Source: Bacillota bacterium
GTDB lineage: Bacteria; Bacillota_I; Bacilli_A; RFN20; CAG-826
Direction of reading: 5' to 3'
Assembly (NCBI GenBank): GCA_023457325.1
Contig: JAEWLX010000009.1
Coordinates: 1 to 25,722, forward strand
DNA length: 25,722 nt
Part shown: one piece after another, positions 15,111-23,210 of the stretch
Layout: each line of letters starts with the position of its first letter
How positions within the stretch are numbered: the stretch's first letter is position 1
Notes under the pieces: model-generated
What the model was told of the DNA's origin: nothing
Database searches by the model: none
Seen by the model: only the letters and a program-made list of their open reading frames with translations
Position numbers and translations under genes: made by a program

Positions 15111-16730
15111 TTAATAAGGTAAGTCTTCCATTAAAACGGCCGATGGCATTTTCGGAAGTCCAGGCATTCTAAGAATTTCTCCAGTAAGGGCGACAATAAA
15201 ACCTGCTCCTGCTGAAAGGCTTAACTCGCGAATCGTCATTGTAAAACCCTCAGGTGCGCCAATTATTTCCGGATTATCACTAAGTGATAAGGGTGTCTTA
15301 GCCATGCAGACAGGAAAATGTTCGTAGCCTAAATCCTTAAATCGAGCAATTTGTTCTTTAGCTTTATTAGTAAATTTAACATTACCCGCACGATATATTT
15401 GTTTACAAATTCGCTCAATTTTTTCTTCTATACTGAGATCAAGCTTATATAAAGGTTTATAGAAAGATGGTTCGTTATCGAGCATTTTAACTACTTTGCG
15501 CGCCAAATCTGTCGCTCCTTCACCGCCTTTTAAATAGCCATCGAGAAAACTAACTTCGTAGTTATTTTCTTTGCACCAATTTTCTAGTGCTTCGATTTCG
15601 CTTTGATGGTCACTTGCAAAGTGATTAATTGCGACCAAACAAGGAACACCAAATTTTTTGATATTTTCCATGTGGACTTTCAGATTAGCGACACCTTTTT
15701 GCAATGCACTCACGTTCTCTTCATTAATTTTTTCAAGCAGTTGGCCGCCATGCATTTTTAAAGCGCGAAGGGTTGCGACCATCACGACACCATCAGGTTT
15801 AATTCCTCCGAAACGGCAGGCAATATCAAAAAACTTCTCGGCTCCTAAATCAGAACCAAAGCCCGCCTCAGTAATGGAAATAGGCGCGAGTTTTCGTGCT
15901 AGTTTTATGGCAATTAAAGAATTGCAACCATGAGCGATATTGGCAAAGGGTCCGCCGTGAACAAGAACGGGATTATTTTCAATTGTTTGCACAAGGTTCG
16001 GTTTGAGGGCATCTTTCATTAGCTTCATAATCGCGTGAGATATTTTTAAATCTTTGACGCGAATCGGATCACCACTTTGATTATAGGCAACAATTATTTG
16101 TTGAACTCGCTTTTTAAAGTCCTCGGCATCATTGGCAAGACAAAGAATAGCCATGAGTTCTGATGCGACCGTGATAACGAAGCCGTTTTCCCTTTCTATG
16201 CCGTTTCTTTCACCACGACCAATAATGATGTTTCTTAATGAGCGGTCATTCATGTCCATGGCGCGTTTCCAAACGATTTGATTGGGATCAATTTTTAATT
16301 CATTTCCTTGAAATATATGATTATCAATAATTGCCGCAATAAGATTAATGCTTGAGGTAAGAGCATGCATGTCTCCTGTAAAGTGAAGATTAATCTCCTC
16401 TCTTGGGTCAAGTGAAGCAAGCCCTCCTCCTGTCGCGCCGCCTTTAATTCCAAAAACAGGGCCAAGAGAAGGCTCTCTTAAAGAAAGAATGGCTTTTTGA
16501 TTAATCTTCCCCATTCCTTCTAATAGAGCTATTGAAGTTGTTGTTTTTCCCTCGCCTGCTTTGGTTGGGGTAATGGCAGTAACCAAAACGACCTTGCCAT
16601 CGGGTACATCTTTTAAATATTCGAAAACACTCGTGTCGATTTTGGCTTTGTATTTGCCATAAGGCTCGAGATATTCGTTTGGTATGCCGGCGATTTTGGC
16701 AATTTCGTTAATTTGTAAAAGGGCCACCAC
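15111..16730 (-). CDS. fhs: Formate-tetrahydrofolate ligase
   Basis: A 539-residue Fhs, slightly shorter than the usual 555. It joins formate to tetrahydrofolate with ATP to give 10-formyl-THF for purine and formyl-Met-tRNA synthesis. The ATP site is PTKAGEGKTTT (about 56-66), and EPSLGPVFGIKGGATGGG, NLHFTGD and EAGFGSDLGAEKF follow in family order. The start is GTG at 16730, with GGAGG five bases upstream; the next codon is also GTG. It lies 48 bases after tcdA, in a gap holding the 14-base AT palindrome ttaatatatattaa but no clear promoter. DUF951 follows at once. Confidence 0.96.
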   Translation of the reverse strand: MVALLQINEIAKIAGIPNEYLEPYGKYKAKIDTSVFEYLKDVPDGKVVLVTAITPTKAGEGKTTTSIALLEGMGKINQKAILSLREPSLGPVFGIKGGATGGGLASLDPREEINLHFTGDMHALTSSINLIAAIIDNHIFQGNELKIDPNQIVWKRAMDMNDRSLRNIIIGRGERNGIERENGFVITVASELMAILCLANDAEDFKKRVQQIIVAYNQSGDPIRVKDLKISHAIMKLMKDALKPNLVQTIENNPVLVHGGPFANIAHGCNSLIAIKLARKLAPISITEAGFGSDLGAEKFFDIACRFGGIKPDGVVMVATLRALKMHGGQLLEKINEENVSALQKGVANLKVHMENIKKFGVPCLVAINHFASDHQSEIEALENWCKENNYEVSFLDGYLKGGEGATDLARKVVKMLDNEPSFYKPLYKLDLSIEEKIERICKQIYRAGNVKFTNKAKEQIARFKDLGYEHFPVCMAKTPLSLSDNPEIIGAPEGFTMTIRELSLSAGAGFIVALTGEILRMPGLPKMPSAVLMEDLPY

Positions 16731-16778
16731 TAATACCTCCTGATGTTAATATATATTAAAATTTTACAATAGGGTGCG

Positions 16779-17462
16779 CTATTTTAATAGATTTTCTAAA
16801 CAGTAATAAGAAAGAGCTAGTCCCGCCGCAGAAGGAACGTTCATAACCGAGGCCAAAGTCGGACCAGAGATAAGGGGCTTTTCCAAAGAATATACAACGG
16901 GAATATCAATAAGACTTATTTCTTTTTTTCTAAGCAGCAATCTCATTTTCTTGGCGAGAGGATCGGTTTTTGTTTCGCTTAAACGGCCAATCCTAACCGC
17001 GGTTGGATCGAGTCGGTTAGCCATACCAAGTGAGGAGATAAATGGAATATTATTCGCCAAACAATATTGTATTAATGATTCTTTCGCTTTTGGCGAATCA
17101 ATCGCATCAATCGCAAAATCGATATCATACTTTTCTAGTTGAGAAAGAAAAGAGGTGTCAACCTTGTTTGCATAAGGATAAACCATGATGTCGGTAGATA
17201 TTCTTTTTAATCTTTTCAAAGCCGAATCGACTTTTCGTGATCCGACATCTGATGAATCAAAGAGGACTTGACGGTTAAGATTAGTGACATCGACTACATC
17301 ATAATCAACAATAATGAATGTTCCGACTCCTGAACGCGCTAAACTTTCAAGACACGTTCCGCCCACTCCTCCCAAACCACAGATGAGGACAACTTTGCTT
17401 TGCAAAGATTTAACATTATCTTCGCCAATCAATAATTCAAAGCGGTTAAGACGCTGATTCAT
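16779..17462 (-). CDS. tcdA: tRNA threonylcarbamoyladenosine dehydratase (TcdA/CsdL)
   Basis: A 227-residue E1-like ThiF-family protein. It has the nucleotide-binding GLGGVGG (about 30-36), DYDVVDVTNLNRQ with the catalytic Arg, IDAIDS, SSLGMANRLDP, and the subfamily segment TKTDPLAKKMRLLLRK that marks TcdA. TcdA cyclises t6A37 to ct6A37 in tRNAs reading ANN codons using ATP. I place the start at ATG 17462 (ribosome site AAGGA nine bases upstream) rather than the TTG at 17471, which directly abuts that site. It overlaps miaA by 17 bases, so three A37-modifying enzymes (MiaA, MiaB, TcdA) are in one run. Confidence 0.92.
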   Translation of the reverse strand: MNQRLNRFELLIGEDNVKSLQSKVVLICGLGGVGGTCLESLARSGVGTFIIVDYDVVDVTNLNRQVLFDSSDVGSRKVDSALKRLKRISTDIMVYPYANKVDTSFLSQLEKYDIDFAIDAIDSPKAKESLIQYCLANNIPFISSLGMANRLDPTAVRIGRLSETKTDPLAKKMRLLLRKKEISLIDIPVVYSLEKPLISGPTLASVMNVPSAAGLALSYYCLENLLK

Positions 17463-18324
17463 GTTGGGCAATCCTTAATATATCATCGACATTTTTTATC
17501 CAATGAACGACAAATTGGTGACGGACAAAAGTCATTTGCCTTTTCGCGTAATGACGTGTGTTTGTCACGATCTTCTCGATTGTCTCTTCTTCAGTGTAAG
17601 CGCCATTAAGGTATTCAATTGCCTCTTTATAGCCAATTGCCTGCAAGGCCTGAAGGTTCGAACCATACTTTTTGGTTAATAATTTAACTTCATCAAAAAG
17701 ACCATCCATAATCATGCGATGAACTCGGCCCATGATACGCATATACAAATCACCGCGGTCAAAATCAACACCAAAAAAGAGGGCGGGATAAATTAGGTTA
17801 TCTTTATGCGCTGGTATTTCTGATTTTTTAATGCCTTGGCTTAAATATATTTCCAAAGCTCTCATCACTCTTTTACGATTGTTCGGATGGATTTTTTGTG
17901 CCGAATGTTGATCAAAGGATTTTAAGGTAGCGTACAGATCATCATTGTTCATATGGTCATACTTTGACATATCGATTGTTTCTTCTTGATAAAAGCGATA
18001 ATCATACAAGGCGGCTTTAATATAAAGTCCGCTTCCACCCAGCATAATAATAGGAATGTTTTTTGAGATTAAGCTATCAATAACGGTTCGTGCATCATTT
18101 TGATAACGAGCAATGGAATATTCCTCATCGATATCAACATAGCTAAAAAGATGGTGATTAACGCCTTCAAACTCATCTTCCTCAGGTTTGTTTGTGCCAA
18201 TTTTCAACTGCTTATATACATGAAAAGCATCCGCGTTAATTATTTCTCCGCCGATTCTTTTAGCAAGGTCAATGGCGATGCGATCCTTGCCGGTATTAGT
18301 TGGTCCAGTAATAACGTAAATCAT
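17446..18324 (-). CDS. miaA: tRNA dimethylallyltransferase
   Basis: A 292-residue MiaA that transfers a dimethylallyl group to A37 of tRNAs reading UNN codons. Family segments: GPTNTGKD (7-14), NADAFHVYKQLKIGT, NHHLF, MLGGSGLYI, FDRGDLYMRI, LQAIGYKE and TRHYAKRQMTFVRHQF. The P-loop is unusual, ending GKD where MiaA normally has GKT or GKS, and the DSxQVY segment reads DAFHVY. The start is ATG 18324, because GGGAGAC lies 4-5 bases upstream and Met-Ile-Tyr-Val-Ile leads into the P-loop as usual. The frame opens at 18348 but would add eight unrelated residues. In Bacillus cotE, mutS and mutL lie between ymcA and miaA; here they are absent. Confidence 0.93.
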   Translation of the reverse strand: MIYVITGPTNTGKDRIAIDLAKRIGGEIINADAFHVYKQLKIGTNKPEEDEFEGVNHHLFSYVDIDEEYSIARYQNDARTVIDSLISKNIPIIMLGGSGLYIKAALYDYRFYQEETIDMSKYDHMNNDDLYATLKSFDQHSAQKIHPNNRKRVMRALEIYLSQGIKKSEIPAHKDNLIYPALFFGVDFDRGDLYMRIMGRVHRMIMDGLFDEVKLLTKKYGSNLQALQAIGYKEAIEYLNGAYTEEETIEKIVTNTRHYAKRQMTFVRHQFVVHWIKNVDDILRIAQHESAS

Positions 18325-18347
18325 AAGTCTCCCACACAAATTCCTCA

Positions 18348-18659
18348 TTATTCTAGCAAATCAGCTATATTTTGTAAAAAAACGCGAAGTTCAATTTGTA
18401 AACTGGAAAAGTTTGCAATAAGGGGGTGGCTATCATACTCAGCAACTAGTCGCTCATATTCTTTTCTATTTTCACTGTGTTTTTTTTCATCTGCCATACT
18501 TAATGACAACTTGACTTGAGCGTCGTTAATCTTCTTTTTTAAAAGGGTAATTTCGTTATTCTTTTCGACAAGATCACGCAAACGAAAATATTCTTTTACA
18601 AGGTCGCTATTATTAATTTCTTCTTTAAGGCTGAGAAGCGACTTTTCCACGTTAGTCAT
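18348..18659 (-). CDS. ymcA: YlbF/YmcA-family RNase Y partner protein
   Basis: A 103-residue all-helical protein, shorter than Bacillus YmcA (about 143). It has the family's heptad-like N-terminal half (SLKEEINNSDLVKEYFRLRDLVEKN) and a C-terminal amphipathic helix. In B. subtilis YmcA, YlbF and YaaT form the Y-complex that alters RNase Y specificity. I use the name ymcA because the gene follows miaB, as ymcA does in Bacillus; sequence alone would only support the YlbF family. It overlaps miaB by 8 bases, with ribosome site GGGGGA. The stop TAA overlaps an unused ATG at 18348. Sharing a run with rny fits the proposed role. Confidence 0.8.
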   Translation of the reverse strand: MTNVEKSLLSLKEEINNSDLVKEYFRLRDLVEKNNEITLLKKKINDAQVKLSLSMADEKKHSENRKEYERLVAEYDSHPLIANFSSLQIELRVFLQNIADLLE

Positions 18660-20094
18660 TTACTAATTCCCCCATTAAAGAGTAAACATGGGACTCAAGC
18701 ACACGAACGCGCACAATTTTTCCGATCAAGGATTCGTCGCCTTTAAAATGGATGAGTTTATTTGATTCACTATAACCAGATAACACTTGCTTATCTTTTT
18801 TACTCCAGCCATCAACAAGAACGGTGTAGGTTTTATTAACCATCGCTTTTGAAGAAGCCGCAATTGTTTCTTCAAGCGCTTGTGTCAACACCTTAAAACG
18901 TGCTGATTTTTCTTTTTTATCGACATTATCAACTAAACGGGCGGCAGGCGTTCCCGGTCGCGGCGAATAAATGAAAGTAAAAGCACTTTCGTATCTTGCT
19001 TCTTTTACTAAAGTAACAGTATCGGCAAACTGACTTTCCGTTTCATTTGGAAAACCGACAATTATATCGGTGCTGATAGCGATTTCTGGGATTTGCGTAC
19101 GCAATTTTGAAACAATTTCTAAATACTTTTCGCGAGTGTAACGTCGCCCCATTGCTTTTAATATTTGATCGTTGCCGCTTTGGACTGGCAAATGGAAATA
19201 TTTCATAATATTGTCGTGCCGCCTCATAACTTCAATAATGCTATCGCTAAAATCAAACGGATGCGATGTCAAAAAGCGAAGGCGAGGTATGCCAAGGTTA
19301 GCCACGCTTTCAAGCAACTTAGCAAATGTAATATCACTTTTCAAATCTTTACCATATGAGTTCACATTTTGTCCAAGGAGGGTTATTTCTTGATAACCGC
19401 TATTAACAAGTTCGCGACATTCATTGAGAATTTCTTCTTGAGGACGGCTTCTTTCTTGACCACGTGTGTAAGGTACAATGCAGTAAGTACAAAACTTATC
19501 GCAACCGTATGAGATGTTGACAAATGCCTTGTGTTTTGAGTTGCGAATCGATGGCAGTTTTTCGACAATTTCTAATGGTCGAGCTTTGACATCAATCACA
19601 CGGCAATTATCGCGAAGATGAATATCAATTAGTTCAACAATTTTGTGAATGTTATGCGTGCCTAAAATCAAATCAACTTGGGGATATTTTAATAGCAGCA
19701 TATCAATAATATGCTCCTGTTGACTCATACATCCCGAAACAGCGATGATTAAATCTTTATTAGACGCTTTCAGTGCTTTGAGCGCTCCTAATTCACCAAG
19801 CACTTTATCTTCAGCGTTTTCGCGCACCGCGCATGTATTGAGCATAATGAAATCGGCATCAATAGCCTTGTCTGTTTTCGTAAAGCCGGCTTTTTGCAAA
19901 ATACCCGCAACGATTTCTTCATCGCGCATGTTAGCTTGACAGCCATATGTGCGAATGTAGAATTTTTTGCCTTTGGCAAATTCTTCAATTGTTTTCGAAG
20001 TAAATAAGTCAAAATCACGAATCGGCATTAATTTCTGCCGAAGGCGTGCTTCGTTAATACTTGGTTTAGATATAACCTTTTCTTTAGCCATCAT
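18652..20094 (-). CDS. miaB: tRNA-2-methylthio-N6-dimethylallyladenosine synthase
   Basis: A 480-residue radical-SAM methylthiotransferase that converts i6A37, the MiaA product, to ms2i6A37. The N-terminal auxiliary cluster cysteines are C52 (YGCQAN), C88 (NTCAVRE) and C122 (SGCMSQQ). The radical-SAM CxxxCxxC is C198-C202-C205 in GCDKFCTYCIVPYTRG. The C-terminal TRAM domain ends the protein. The tandem ATGATG at 20094-20089 allows either start; the second has better spacing from GGAAG. It overlaps ymdB by 11 bases and ymcA by 8. Both clusters need an Fe-S supply, to which the NifU-type protein at 1531 could contribute (inference). Confidence 0.96.
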   Translation of the reverse strand: MMAKEKVISKPSINEARLRQKLMPIRDFDLFTSKTIEEFAKGKKFYIRTYGCQANMRDEEIVAGILQKAGFTKTDKAIDADFIMLNTCAVRENAEDKVLGELGALKALKASNKDLIIAVSGCMSQQEHIIDMLLLKYPQVDLILGTHNIHKIVELIDIHLRDNCRVIDVKARPLEIVEKLPSIRNSKHKAFVNISYGCDKFCTYCIVPYTRGQERSRPQEEILNECRELVNSGYQEITLLGQNVNSYGKDLKSDITFAKLLESVANLGIPRLRFLTSHPFDFSDSIIEVMRRHDNIMKYFHLPVQSGNDQILKAMGRRYTREKYLEIVSKLRTQIPEIAISTDIIVGFPNETESQFADTVTLVKEARYESAFTFIYSPRPGTPAARLVDNVDKKEKSARFKVLTQALEETIAASSKAMVNKTYTVLVDGWSKKDKQVLSGYSESNKLIHFKGDESLIGKIVRVRVLESHVYSLMGELVND

Positions 20095-20881
20095 TTCTTC
20101 CGTTTTCTAATAAATATATAGGAAATATTTCCTTAGCTCTTTTTGTATGATTATCAATATCGATGACGACAGCTGATAGCAAGGATTGATCGCCTTCATC
20201 TAATTGAAACAAATCATCCTGCCCAAACAGTGTTCGGTTAATAACTTCTTCCTTTTTAAAACCAATCACGCCATTATAGGCTCCACACATCCCGACATCA
20301 CTGATGTATGCCGTTTTGCTTGGAAGGATTCGATAATCACGAGTTTGAACGTGAGTATGCGTTCCAAGAATCGCGCTTACTTGCCCATCAAAAGCATAAG
20401 CAAAGGCCATTTTTTCTGCTGTTGCTTCACCATGAAAATCGACAAGATGTATTTCGTCTTCACTAGAAGCAGCTAATAAGTCTTTTAAAGCATAGTAGGG
20501 ATGATTGACTTCTTCTTTCATAAAAGCCGTTCCTAAAAGATTTGTTACCCTGATATTAATACCGTCGACTTCAAAAAGACGACTGCCCAATCCGCCAAGT
20601 GTCGACAAAATATTGAGCGGGCGAACAAGACATTCAGCTTCATTGATGTAACGGCGAATATCGCTTTTACGAGCGTAATGATTACCTAAAGTAATTGCAT
20701 CGATTCCTGCATCAATTAGTTCGAGATAGTGCTTTTCAATTAAGCCTTTGCCATGCGTGGCGTTTTCGCCATTGGCAACAACAAAATCAATGCGATATTT
20801 TTCAATCAACTCATCGATGTGGCGTTTGACGACTTGTCGGCCATTACGACCGACAATATCGCCGAAAAAAAGAATTCTCAT
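20084..20881 (-). CDS. ymdB: YmdB-family metallophosphoesterase (2',3'-cNMP phosphodiesterase)
   Basis: A 265-residue di-metal phosphoesterase of the YmdB family. The metal ligands known from Bacillus YmdB are in place: D8 in GDIVG, E39-N40 in GENATHGKG, N67-H68 in GNH, the HGEATAEK histidine and GTHTHVQTRD. The usual GNHxWD segment reads GNHYARKSD, so the residues after the metal-binding His differ from the common form. In Bacillus ymdB follows rny and affects RNA decay, biofilm and sporulation decisions; the same order (25-base gap) is kept here. It overlaps miaB, so rny-ymdB-miaB forms a coupled unit. Confidence 0.93.
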   Translation of the reverse strand: MRILFFGDIVGRNGRQVVKRHIDELIEKYRIDFVVANGENATHGKGLIEKHYLELIDAGIDAITLGNHYARKSDIRRYINEAECLVRPLNILSTLGGLGSRLFEVDGINIRVTNLLGTAFMKEEVNHPYYALKDLLAASSEDEIHLVDFHGEATAEKMAFAYAFDGQVSAILGTHTHVQTRDYRILPSKTAYISDVGMCGAYNGVIGFKKEEVINRTLFGQDDLFQLDEGDQSLLSAVVIDIDNHTKRAKEIFPIYLLENGRNDG

Positions 20882-20906
20882 TAATGAACGTACTTTCTAG
20901 CTATAA

Positions 20907-22469
20907 CTACTTTGCCGTTTCAACAGCGCGATACTCACGAATAACAGATACTTTAATTTGTCCTGGATATGTGAGTTCGTTTTCAATTTTTTCGCGAATA
21001 TCACGAGCCAGTTTATAGGCTGCTAAATCATCGATTTTATCGGGAATGACCATGACGCGAACTTCGCGTCCTGATTGCATGGCATATGATTGATATACTC
21101 CCTCGTATGATTTGCATAAGGTTTCGAGCTTTTCAATTCTCTTAATGTAGTTTTCAACTGTTTCGCTTCTTGCTCCCGGACGTGCAGCTGAAAGGGTATC
21201 GGCTGCGGCCACTAAATGAGAAATGACGAATTTTGGTTCAACATCGCCGTGATGGCTTTCGATTGAATTGATAACGACTTCTGGCTCTCCATATTTCTTG
21301 GCAAGACGAACACCAATTTCAACGTGTGAACCATCAATTTCAAAGTCCATTGATTTACCGATATCATGAAGTAATCCTGCCCGTTTAGCGAGATTTTGGT
21401 CAAGACCAAGTTCAGCCGCCATAATGCCGGCGAGATAGGCTACTTCTAAAGCGTGATCAAAGGCATTTTGGCCATAGCTGGTCCGATATTTTAGACGACC
21501 AACGTAAGTTAATAACTCTTTGTTAATTCTTGGAAGACCAAGTTTGAAGGCTGCTTCTTCGCCTGCTTTACGAATCGACTCATCAACTTCGGCTTTAACT
21601 TTTTCGACAACCTCTTCAATTCTGCCGGGTTGAATACGGCCATCCTTAATGAGACGTTCTAAAGTTAATTTTGCGATTTCGCGGCGAATAGGATCAAAGC
21701 AAGAAACGGTGATTACTTCAGGTGTATCATCGATAATTAAATCGACGCCAAGTAATTGCTCTAACGAACGAATGTTACGACCTTCGCGACCAATAATGCG
21801 GCCCTTCATCTCATCGCTTGGAAGAGAGACGGCCGAAACTGTTCTTTCGGTTGTCACTTCCTGAGCATATTTATTGATGGCAAGACCTAATAATTCGCGC
21901 GCTTTTTCTTGAGCAGTATCTTTGGCTTCATCTTCTTTATTTTTAATAAAGGCAGAAATTTCTTTGGATAATTTGCTCTCAACCCTTTGAAAGATTTCTT
22001 CGCGGGCTTCATTAACGGATAATTGCGCGACTTTTTCTAATTCTTGAATAATTGAATCAATCTTTTGCTGAAGAATTTCTTCTTTGCGTTCCGCTTCTTT
22101 TAAGCGACGATTGAGCGTTTCTGTTTTTTCTTCGAGAACGTTTTCTTTGGCGATTAGTTGTGCGTCACGCCGATCGATATTGGCTTCACGTTGTGACAAT
22201 TTATTGTCTAATACAAGATATTCGGCCTTTCGTTCTTTCAGTTCCTTTTCGGTCTCAAGTTTCATCTCATAAGAGACTTGCTTTGCGTCGATTTGTGCGG
22301 ATTTGACAATGTGTTCAGATTTGATTTCGGCATCACGAATAAGTTTCTCGGCTTTTCTGCTTGCGCTTTTGGCTCTTAATGAAGGAATAATGAATACTAG
22401 AAGTATTCCGATTCCCAATCCGCCAACGGCCGAGACAATTATGAGGATGGTGGCTAGTAATGGATCCAT
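20907..22469 (-). CDS. rny: Ribonuclease Y
   Basis: A 520-residue RNase Y, the membrane-anchored endonuclease that starts mRNA decay in Firmicutes. An N-terminal TM helix (about 5-28) is followed by a long charged coiled coil (about 30-195), a KH domain with GRIIGREGRNIRSLEQ, and an HD domain with HALEVAYLAGIMAAE and LLHDIGKSMD. Length and order match the family exactly. AAGGAGG lies about 9 bases before the ATG. A leader of up to about 190 bases with hairpins may precede it (see 22470-22910). It heads the long minus-strand run whose next members (ymdB, ymcA) are known or proposed RNase Y partners. Confidence 0.97.
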   Translation of the reverse strand: MDPLLATILIIVSAVGGLGIGILLVFIIPSLRAKSASRKAEKLIRDAEIKSEHIVKSAQIDAKQVSYEMKLETEKELKERKAEYLVLDNKLSQREANIDRRDAQLIAKENVLEEKTETLNRRLKEAERKEEILQQKIDSIIQELEKVAQLSVNEAREEIFQRVESKLSKEISAFIKNKEDEAKDTAQEKARELLGLAINKYAQEVTTERTVSAVSLPSDEMKGRIIGREGRNIRSLEQLLGVDLIIDDTPEVITVSCFDPIRREIAKLTLERLIKDGRIQPGRIEEVVEKVKAEVDESIRKAGEEAAFKLGLPRINKELLTYVGRLKYRTSYGQNAFDHALEVAYLAGIMAAELGLDQNLAKRAGLLHDIGKSMDFEIDGSHVEIGVRLAKKYGEPEVVINSIESHHGDVEPKFVISHLVAAADTLSAARPGARSETVENYIKRIEKLETLCKSYEGVYQSYAMQSGREVRVMVIPDKIDDLAAYKLARDIREKIENELTYPGQIKVSVIREYRAVETAK

Positions 22470-22910
22470 AATAATTACCTCCTTGGTAGTTTAATTTTTG
22501 ATTACGGAGCGCTATTCCTACGGAAGATGTAAAAAATAGCAAATAAAACATTATTATTACCTAAAACGTGGGATAAAAATATCACCGATTCGTTTATTTA
22601 TAACGGATGCTATCCGATAAGAGAGACTACGAAGAATCTATGGTAATAAGTATCTTTCGATACAAATGTATTTTAGCAAATGGATATAAGAAATAAAACA
22701 AAGAATACTCGCAAGGTCGTTCATTAACTAAATATTCTAGTTTCAATGAGGAGAAAAGATCGTTATCAAGTTGATTATTCATAGCTCAGCGAAGAATATT
22801 TGGACATTTAAGAGAACATATTGTTCTAATAATCTAACGATATTCTACATTTTGTAGGTATCGATAAAGATAAATTGCATCGGGTTGTTCTTTTGCTAAA
22901 AAATGTATAT
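22470..22910. promoter_or_regulatory. Gene-free regulatory stretch between rny and the XRE gene
   Basis: No protein gene is convincing here. On the rny (minus) side there is an extended -10 TGCTAAAAT (22678-22670) predicting a start near 22663. Right at that start is a GNRA-type hairpin, GTATC-GAAA-GATAC (22663-22650). Further down the leader lie the hairpin CGGAT-AGC-ATCCG (22616-22604) and a direct repeat of TCCGTA close to the rny ribosome site. On the XRE side are palindromes AGAACA-TAT-TGTTCT (22813-22827) and CTACA-TTT-TGTAG (22845-22857), and TATCGATA (22859-22866). A possible 12-codon frame at 22746 lacks a ribosome site. Confidence 0.55.
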
Positions 22911-23210
22911 GTGCTCACGAATTTAAAAATCGCAAGAATCAAAAAAGGTCTCAAACAAAAAGAATTAGCCGCTCTTTTAAGCGTAAGCGACAAAACAATT
23001 AGTAATTACGAAGCTGGTGTTCGTGAACCAGATGTCAAAACGCTTATAAAACTTGCGCAGATTCTTAATGTAAGCACTGATTATCTCATTGGTATCGAAC
23101 AAAAAACTCTTGTCGAACAAGTCAAGGATCGCATCCATGATTTAGATCGAGAAGAGTTAATTGCCTTAGTAAATGATTATCTAGAAGTGATTGAAAAAAT
23201 TAAACAATAG
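22911..23210 (+). CDS. XRE/Cro-family helix-turn-helix regulator
   Basis: About 99 residues. The N-terminal HTH_3 domain is clear: LKIARIKKGLKQKELAALL, SVSDKTISNYEAGVREPDV, IKLAQILNVSTDYLIG. A short C-terminal helix (REELIALVNDYLEVIEKIKQ) probably gives dimerisation. The start is uncertain. GTG 22911 gives the usual short lead into the HTH but has no ribosome site; TTG 22875 would add 12 residues. A possible extended -10 (TGCTAAAAA, 22894-22902) would make GTG almost leaderless. Palindromes upstream are candidate self-operators. The gene is tail-to-tail with recA with no spacer. The target genes are unknown; rny, divergent from it, is a candidate. Confidence 0.85.
   Translation: MLTNLKIARIKKGLKQKELAALLSVSDKTISNYEAGVREPDVKTLIKLAQILNVSTDYLIGIEQKTLVEQVKDRIHDLDREELIALVNDYLEVIEKIKQ

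Noticed and set aside
16731..16778. Folate-type riboswitch or terminator before fhs
   Set aside because: The 48-base gap holds only an AT-only palindrome (ttaatatatattaa); too short and too weak for either.
22746..22784. 12-codon frame MRRKDRYQVDYS in the rny-XRE gap
   Set aside because: No ribosome site before its ATG, no homology I recognise, and frames this short arise by chance.
22813..22827. LexA (SOS) box near recA
   Set aside because: The half-sites are 5 bases apart instead of 4, and it lies upstream of the XRE gene rather than of recA, which reads from the other side.
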